Source of the DNA: Actinoplanes cyaneus
GTDB lineage: Bacteria; Actinomycetota; Actinomycetes; Mycobacteriales; Micromonosporaceae
DNA: 40,135 nt
Reading direction: 5' to 3'
NCBI RefSeq assembly: GCF_016862095.1
Contig: NZ_BOMH01000084.1
Location: 1 to 40,135 of the forward strand
Both the position numbers and the translations under genes were made by a program. Under the pieces are notes generated by a model, which was given only the letters and a program-made list of their open reading frames with translations, was not told the DNA's origin and made no database searches. Positions 8,301 to 17,300 of the stretch are shown piece by piece; position 1 is the first letter of the stretch, and every line of letters starts with the position of its first letter.

Positions 8301-11300
8301 AGCATCGGGTCCATGAGCCGGGAGTGGAACGCGTGACTGGTCCGCAGCCGCGTCGTCGTCCAGCCGTGACGCTCGACCGGTGCGATGCCGGCCTCGAGAC
8401 CCGCGACCACCACCGCGGCCGGGCCGTTGACCGCCGCGAGATCCACGTCGGGGAACGCCGCGCGCACGTCCTTCTCGGAGGCCTGCACCGCCAGCATCAC
8501 GCCGCCGGCCGGCAGCGCCTGCATCAGCCGCGCCCGGGCCGAGACCAGCGTCGCGGCGTCCTCGAGGGAGAAGACGCCGGCCGCGTACGCCGCCACGATC
8601 TCCCCGATGGAGTGCCCGGCCACGACGTCGGGCGTGATCCGCCACGACCGCAGCAGCGCGAGCAGCGCCACCTCGACCGCGAAGATCGCCGGTTGTGCCC
8701 AGCCGGTCTGCTCGGGTGCCAGGTCCGGGATCTCCAGCAGCGCCGTGACCTGGTCGAACGCCCGCGCGTAGACCGGGAACGCCGCGTACAGCTCCCGTCC
8801 CATGCCGGCGCGCTGCGCGCCCTGCCCGGTGAACACCATCGCCAGGCGGCCCTCGGCGGCGCGGCCCGTTGCGACCGGCTCGTGGTCGCCGCTGAGCAGC
8901 ACCGCGCGGTGCGGCAGCACGGCCCGGCTGGTCAGCGCGTGCCCGACCGCGGCCGGATCTCCGTGCGCGCCGCGCACCCGGGCCAGCTGGGCGGCCAGCG
9001 CGGCCGGGTCGTTGGCGGTCACCACCAGCGGCACCACCCGGTCGACCGGCGGGACCGGGGCGGCCGGCGCCGGCGGCTCCTCGAGGATCACGTGCGCGTT
9101 GGTGCCGCTGATCCCGAACGAGGAGACGCCGGCTCGCCGCGGCCTCGGGCCGGCCGGCCAGGGCTGTGCGCCGGTGAGCAGCTCGACGTTGCCGGCCGCC
9201 CAGTCGACCTGCGGGGTGGGCTCCTCCACGTGCAGGGTGGGCGGCAGAACGCCGTACCGCATGGCCTGGATCATCTTGATGATGCCGGCGGCGCCGGCCG
9301 CGGCCTGGGTGTGGCCGATGTTCGACTTGATCGAGCCGAGCCACAGCGGCTGCTCGCGATCCTGCCCGTACGTAGCGAGCAACGCCTGCGCCTCGATCGG
9401 GTCACCGAGGGTGGTGCCGGTGCCGTGCGCCTCGACGGCGTCGACGTCACCGGGCGCGAGGCCGGCGTTGGCCAGCGCCTGCCGGATCACGCGCTGCTGG
9501 GCGGGCCCGTTCGGGGCGGTGAGCCCGTTGGAGGCGCCGTCCTGGTTGACCGCGGTGCCGCGCACGATCGCGAGCACGCGGTGCCCGTGGCGTTCGGCGT
9601 CGGACAGGCGCTCCACCAGCAGCATGCCCACGCCCTCACCCCAGCCGGTGCCGTCGGCGGCGGCCGCGAACGACTTGCACCGGCCGTCGGCGGCCAGCCC
9701 GCGCTGCCGGCTGAACCCGGTGAACGTGTCCGGGGTGGCCATCACCGTGACGCCGCCGGCCAGCGCCAGGTCGCACTCGCCCGAGCGCAGCGCCTGCACC
9801 GCCAGGTGCAGCGAGACCAGCGACGACGAGCACGCCGTGTCGACGGTGACGGCCGGGCCCTCCAGACCGAACGTGTAGGCGATGCGCCCGGACGCGACGC
9901 TGCCCGAGTTGCCGGTGCCGAGGAAGCCCTCGACCTCCTCCGGCACGGCGGTGAGCCGGCCCAGGTAGTCGTGGTACATCAGGCCGACGAACACGCCGGT
10001 GCGCGAGCCGCGCAGCCCGAGCGGGTCGACGCCGGCGCGCTCCAGGGTCTCCCACGCGCTCTCCAGCAGCAGCCGCTGCTGCGGGTCCATGGCCATGCCC
10101 TCGCGCGGCGAGATCCCGAACAAGCCAGGGTCGAAGTCGGCCGCGTCGTAGAGGAAGCCGCCCTCCCGCGCGTACGAGGTCCCGGGATTGTCGGGATCCG
10201 GGTGATAGAGGTTCTCGACGTCCCATCCGCGGTCGCCGGGGAACGGCCCGATGCCGTCGCGGCCCTGGGCGACCAGCTCCCACAGCTCGTCCGGGCTGGT
10301 CACGCCACCGGGATAACGGCAGGCCATGCCGACGATGACGATCGGGTCGCCGGTGACCGCGGCGGTCACCGGGATGACCTCGGCCGGGGTGACCGCGGTG
10401 TCCGGGGCCAGCGCCGCCACGAGGTGCTCGGCGAGCGCGGTGGCGTTCGGGTAGTCGAAGATCAGCGTCGCCGGCAGCCGCAGCCCGGTCTCGCTCGCGA
10501 GCCGATTGCGCAGCTCGACCGCGGTCAGCGAGTCGAAGCCGAGTTCCCGGAACGCCCGCGCGGCCGGGATCGCGTCGGCCGACGGGTAGCCCAGGACGGC
10601 GGCGGCCGCGGCGCGCACGGTGGCGAGCGTGGCCGCGAGCCGTTCGGCCTCCTCCAAGCCGGCCAGGTCCAGGGTGAGGGAGGCAGCGGTGCCGCGCGGG
10701 GAGGCCGCCGCGCGCCGCCGCGTCACGGCCGGGACCAGGCCGGTCAGCAGCGGGTGCGGCTCGCCCGCGCGGCGCACCGCCGCCAGGTCCAGGCGCATCG
10801 GCACGGCGAGCGGATGCCCGGCGGCGACGGCCGCGTCGAACAGCGCCAGGCCGGCCTCGGCGTCCAGGGCCCCGAAACCGGCGGCAGCCATCCGCCGCCG
10901 ATCCGTTTCGGTCAGGGTCGCGCCGAGGCCGGCGTCCCACAGACCCCAGGCGATCGAGGTCGCCGGGATGCCCTGCCCGCGCAGCCGCGCCGCGTAGGCG
11001 TCGAGGAACGCGTTCGCCGCCGCGTAGTTGCCCTGCCCGGCGTTGCCGAAGATCCCGGCCGCCGACGAGAACAGCACGAGCTGCTTCAAGCCGGCCGTTG
11101 CGGCGACCAGGTTGCGCACCGCGTCGACCTTGGCCCGGAACACCGTCGCCAGTCGTTCCGGGGTCAGCGATTCCAGGACGCCGTCGTCGATCACCCCGGC
11201 CGCGTGCACGACCGCGGAGACCTGCTCGCCCCGCAGCGCCTCGGCCACCGCCGCGGCATCACCGAGATCACAGGCGACCGCACGCACCTCAGCGCCCTCG

Positions 11301-14300
11301 ATCGGCATCGGCTTCGCCGACCGGGAGATCAGGATCAGCCGGCGTACGCCGTGAGCCCGCACCAGATGCTCGGCCACCAGCCCGCCGAGCGTCCCGGTCG
11401 CCCCGGTCACCACCACGGCACCGTCACCGAAGTCCGCCGTCCCGCCGGACGTCATCCGGGCCAGCCGCGGCACCTCCACAGCACCGTCGCGCACCCGGGC
11501 CTGCGGCACCGGACAGAACACGTCGTCCGGCCCGTCCAGCAGGTGGATCCGGTCCGGGTGCTCCGACTGCGCGCTGCGCACGAGCCCCCACAGCGCGGCC
11601 GCGTCCGGGTCGTCGCCGAAGGTGCGCACCACCAGCCGTGACCGTGCCCAGGCCGGGTCGGCCAGCCACGCCTGCAGCAGGCCCAGCAGCGCGCCGGTGC
11701 GCTCGATCGCGGGTCCGGGGGCGCTCGCGTCGACCAGCAACACCGGCGCCACGGACGGCAGGTGCTCGCCGAGCCGGATGACGACCGGGGCGTCCGCCGC
11801 GGCGGCCACGTCCTGCGCGGTCCACGTGACCGTGAACAGGGAGCGGTCGACCTCGCCGGCTGCGCTGTCCTCCGCGGTGACCGCCCGGAACACCAGGCCC
11901 TGCACCGTCGCGACCGGCTCACCGGCGGCGTCGATCGCGTCGACCCGCACGCTCTCCCCGCTCACCCGCAGCCGGGCGCGCAGCAGTGTGGCGCCGTCGG
12001 CGTGCACGGTGACCCCGGTGAACGCGAACGGCAGCCGGGTCGCGCCCGGCCCGTCGTCCGCCACCGCGCTCAGGCCGTGCAGCACCGCGTCGAGCAGGGC
12101 CGGGTGGACCGCGAAACCGTCCGGGTCGGCGTCCAGCTCGGCCGCCACGTACAGGTCGTCGCCGTCCCGCCACGCCTCGCGCAGGCCCCGGAACGCGGGA
12201 CCGTAGTCGTAACCGGAGGCGGCGAGCCGGTCGTACAGGTCCGCGGTGTCGATCCGCGACGCCCCGGCCGGTGGCCAGGCGAACGTCTCGGCCTGCGCGG
12301 CGGAGGTGCCGGCGACGCCGGTCGCGTGCACGGTCCACTGGTCACCGGCGCGGGAGTGCACGCCGATCGCCCGGCGGCCGTCCGCGTCCGGCTCACCGAC
12401 GCTGACCTGCACGTCCACGTCGTCGCCGGTGAGCCGCAGCGGCTGCTGCAGCACCAGCTCCTCCACCGCCGGCGCGCCCGCCGACGCGGCGGCGGCCAGT
12501 GCCAGGTCGAGCAGGGCCGTGCCGGGCACCAGCACCGTGCCGAGGATCGTGTGATCGGCCAGCCACGGCTGCGTGCGCGCGCTGACCCGCCCGGTCAGCA
12601 CCGAGCCTCCGGTGCCGGCCAGCGATACGGTCGCGGCCAGCAGCGGGTGGCCGGCGAGGCCAAGGCCCAGGCCGGCCGGGTCGAACTCGGCGCCCGTGCC
12701 GGGCCGCGGCCAGTAGCGCTCCCGCTGGAACGCGTAGGTGGGCAGGTCGGCGATCGGGGTGCCGGCGCCGCCGAGCACGGCGGGCCAGTCCACGTCGGTG
12801 CCGCGGGCGTGCAGCGCCGCGACGCCGGTGAGCAGCGTGGTCACCTCGTCGCGGTCGCGCCGCAGCGACGGCACCACCAGGGCGTCCGGGACGAGGGCGG
12901 CGGTCAGCGCGGTGAGCACGCCGTCCGGGCCGACCTCGAGGAACCGGTCGGCGCCCTGGGTGGTCAGCCCGGCGATCGTGTCGGTGAACCGCACGGTGTC
13001 GCGCACGTGCCCGACCCAGTACTCCGGGTCGGCCCACCGCGCGTCGGCGGTCAGCACCGGCGGGTGGAAGGTCAGCGTCCGCACCACCGCGCGGAACTCG
13101 TCGAGCATCGGATCCATCAGCCGGGAGTGGAACGCGTGACTGGTCCGCAGCCGGGTGGTCTTCCACCCGTGCGCCGCGACGGGAGCGATCTGCGCCTCGG
13201 GGCCGGAGACCACCACCGCGGACGGCCCGTTGACCGCGGCGATGTCGACCTCGGGGAAGGCCGCGCGCACGTCGCCGGGGGAAGCCTGCACCGCGAGCAT
13301 CACGCCGCCGGCCGGCAGCGCCTGCATCAGCCGCGCCCGGGCGGTGACCAGCGTGACCGCGTCCTCCAGCGAGAGGACGCCGGCCGCGTACGCCGCGGCG
13401 ATCTCCCCGATCGAGTGACCGGCCACCATGTCGGGCTCGAGGCCCCAGTGCCGCAGTAGCGCGAGCAGCGCCACCTCGATCGCGAAGATCGCCGGCTGGG
13501 CGTAACCGGTGGTGTCCAGCGCGTCCGGGTCGGCGAACACCACCAGGCGCAGCGGCTGGCCCAGCTGCGGATCGGCCAGCGCGCACACCTCGTCGAAGGC
13601 GCGGGCGAACACCGGGAACGCGGCGTACAGCTGCTCACCCATGGTGACCCGCTGGGCGCCCTGACCGGTGAACAGCAACGCGAGGCGTCCCTCGGCGACC
13701 TCGCCCCGGGCCGCGGTGTCCGCCCGCTTGAGCGCGCGCATCAGCGGGGCGCGGCCGGGCGCCAGGTAGACGGCGCGGTGGGTGAGCGCGGCCCGGCCGG
13801 CGAGGGTGCGGGCCACGTCGAGCGGGTTCGCGTCGGTGTGGGTGTCCAGCCAGTCGCGCAGCCGGGCGGTCTGGGCGCTCAGGCCGTCATCGGTGGCAGC
13901 CGACACCACGTACGGAAGGATCGGCAGGGTGGTCGGCGCCGCGGGCGTCTGCTCGGATGCCGGCGGCTCTTCCAGAATGACGTGCGCGTTGGTGCCGCTG
14001 ACGCCGAAGGCCGAGATGCCGGCGCGGCGCCGGCGCTGTCCCGCGGGCCAGGCACGCGCCTGCGTGAGCAGCTCGACGCGGCCGACCGACCAGTCGACGT
14101 TGGGTGTGGGCGCGTCCACGTGCAGCGTGCGCGGCAGCAGGCCGTGCCGCATGGCGAGGATCATCTTGATGATCCCGGCCGCGCCGGCCGCGGACTGGGT
14201 GTGCCCGATGTTCGACTTGATCGAGCCCAGCCACAGCGGATCGGGCCGGTCCTGACCGTAGGTGGCCAGCAGCGCCTGTGCCTCGATGGGGTCGCCCAGC

Positions 14301-17300
14301 GTGGTGCCGGTGCCGTGCGCCTCGACCGCGTCCACGTCGGCGGCGCTCAGCCCCGCACCGGCGAGGGCGGCCCGGATGACCCGCTGCTGGGACGGCCCGT
14401 TCGGTGCGGTGAGCCCGTTGGAGGCGCCGTCGGAGTTGACCGCCGAGCCGGTGACCACGGCGAGCACCGGCCGCCCGGCGGCCCGGGCGGTGGAGAGCCG
14501 CTCGACCAGCAGCATGCCGGCGCCCTCGGCCCAGCCGGTGCCGTCGGCGGCCGCCGCGAACGCCTTGCAGCGCCCGTCGCCGGCCAGGCCCTTCTGCTTG
14601 GAGAACTCGGTGAACGTGCCGGGGGTGGCCATCACGGTGACCCCGCCGGCGAGCGCGAGCACGCACTCGCCGCGGCGCAGCGCCCCGGCCGCCAGGTGCA
14701 GCGCGACTAGCGCCGACGAGCAGGCGGTGTCGACGGTGACGGCCGGTCCCTCCAGGCCGAACGTGTAGGCGATGCGGCCGGAGGCGACGCTGCCGGCGCT
14801 GCCGATGCCCAGGTAGCCGCTGAGGTCGTCCGCGCTGTTCTCCAGCAGCGACGGGTAGCCCTGATAGGTGGTGCCGACGAAGACGCCGATCTGGTGGCCG
14901 CCGAGCTTGAGCGGGTCGAGACCGGCCCGCTCGAAGGTCTCCCACGCGATCTCCAGCAACAGCCGCTGCTGCGGGTCCATCGCGAGCGCCTCACGCGGGG
15001 AGATGCCGAACAGGGCCGGGTCGAAGCGGTCGGCGCCGTCGACGAAACCTCCGTTGAGCACGTACGACGTACCGGACTTCCCGTCGGCGTCGAACAGCCC
15101 GTCGAGGTCCCAGCCGCGGTCCTGCGGGAACGGCCCGACCGCGTCCACCTCACCGGCCACCAGGTCCCACAGCTGCTCGGGGGTGCTGACGCCGCCAGGG
15201 AACCGGCAGGCCATCGCGGTGAGCACGATCGGGTCGTCGTCGGTGGCCGCCGGCACGGTGACGACCTCGGCCGGGGCGTCCGCGCCGAAGACCCGCTCCT
15301 GCAGGTGGCGGGCGAGCTCCAGCGGTGTCGGGTAGTCGAAGGCGAGCGTCGGCGACAGGCGCAGGCCGGTCTCCGCGGCGAGGGCGTTGCGCAGGTCCAC
15401 GGCGGTGAGCGAGTCGAAGCCGAGCTCGCGGAACGGCCGCTTGAGCGCTACCGCGTCGGCTGACGGGTACCCGAGCACCTTCGCGGCGTGGCCGCGGACC
15501 AGGTCGGCCAGGGCGCTCTCGCGCTGCCCGGCGGGCAGCGCGGCCAGCCGGGAACGCCAGCCGGTCTCGGCGACCGGCTCGTCGACGGCCAGGGCGGCGA
15601 CCTCGGGCAGGTCCTCCAGCAGCGGGCGCCGGCGCGCCGCGGCGAACGTCTCGACGAACGACGGCCAGTCCACGTCGGCGACCGTGAGCACCGCGTCGGG
15701 GCCGGTCACGGCGTGCCGCAGCACCTCGACGGCCAACTCCGGGTCCAGCGCGGTGATGCCGCGGCGGCTCAGCCCGGCGCCGGTGTCGCCGGCGGCCATG
15801 CCCGCCCCGGCCCACGGCCCCCAGGCCAGCGCGGTGGCGGCCAGGCCGCGGGACCGGCGGTCGCGGGCCAGCGCGTCCAGTGCGGCGTTCGCGGCCGCGT
15901 AGGCCCCGCCCCAGCCGCTGCCCCAGGTGGCGGCGATCGACGAGAACAGCACGAACGCGTCCAGCGGGGTGTCGCCGAGCAGCTCGTCCAGGTGCCGGGC
16001 GCCGGCCGCCTTCCCGGCCAGCACGGCGTCCAGTGTGGCCGGGTCGAGGTCGGTCAGGGATGCGCTGTGCGCGATGCCGGCCGCGTGCACGACCGCGGTG
16101 AGCTCGCCGGGCACGGCCGCCAGAAGCGCGGCGACCTGGTCACGGTCGGCGAGATCGGCGGCGATGACGGTGACTTCGGCGCCGGCCGCACGGATCCGCT
16201 CGGTCAGCTCGGCGACGCCGGGCGCGTCCGGGCCGCGACGGCTGGTGAGCACCAGGTGGGTGGCGCCGTTGGCGGCGGCCCACCACGCAACCCGGCTGCC
16301 GAGGGCGCCGGTGCCGCCGGTGACCAGGACGGTGCCGCGCGGTTGCCAGCCGCCGCCGGTGGCGGGCGGGGCGTGTTCGAGGCGGCGCACGTGGATGCCG
16401 GACGGGCGCAGGGCGATCTGGTCCTCGGCGTCCAGGCCACCGGCGAGGATCGTGACGAGCCGATCGCCGGTGCGCTCGTCGAGCGTCGCCGGGAGCTCGA
16501 TCAGGCCGCCCCAGCGGTCCGGGAACTCCAGGCCGGCCACGCGGCCCAGTCCCCAGATCTCGTCGCCGCTGCCGTGGGTGAGGATCCACAGCGGGCCGAT
16601 GCCGGCCTGCGCGACGGCGAGGGTCTCGGCCGGCGAGCCGGGCAGCGCCAGCACCCCGGCGACGTCACCGTGCCCCTCGAGGTCCGCGGCCGAGCCGGCC
16701 GTGACCACGGTGGCGCCGGCGCGGATCAGCGGCTCGGCGACGGTGGCGGTGGTGTCCCCGATCAGCAGCCAGGTGCCGGTGAGCGCTCGGGTGGTCGGGT
16801 CGGGTACCGGCTTCCACGTCTCGCGGTAGCGCCAGCCGTCGACACCTTTGCGGCGCCGCCACGAGGCGAGGGCCGGGACCAGCGCGCCCAGCGTCTCCCG
16901 GTACGCCTCGGCGTCGATCCGCAGCTCGCGCGCGACCAGGCTGAGGTCGGCGGAGTCGATCGCGGCCCAGAACTCGGTGTCCTCGGCAGCGGTCGCCTCG
17001 CGCGGGCCGGGGCGCAGCCAGTAGCGCCGGCGGTCGAAGGGGTAGGTGGGCAGCTCGGCGGGGTCCCCCACCGGCTCGCCGAGCAGCTCCGGCCAGCGCA
17101 CGTCCTGGCCGTGCGCGAACAGCTCGGCGACGGCGGTGAGCAGGGTCTCCACCTCGGACCGGCCGCGGCGCATGGCGGCCACGGCGAAGACGTCGGCCTC
17201 GCGGGCCAGGGTCGCCAGCACGGTGTCCGGGCCCAGCTCCAGCACCCGGTCCGCGTCGAGCGCAGCGATCGTGTCGCCGAACCGGACCGTGTCACGCACG

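Noticed and set aside
4844..11641. Plus-strand open frame of 2,265 codons opposite PKS-D and PKS-E
   Set aside because: It is rich in Arg, Gly, Gln and His with no domain motif. It is the expected antisense shadow of GC-rich coding sequence. The minus strand carries complete PKS domains throughout.
5396..12206. Minus-strand frames of several hundred codons overlapping the PKS genes in other registers
   Set aside because: They are frame shadows of the true PKS reading frames: their sequences are Arg/Gly/Ala-rich and contain none of the PKS motifs seen in the main frames.
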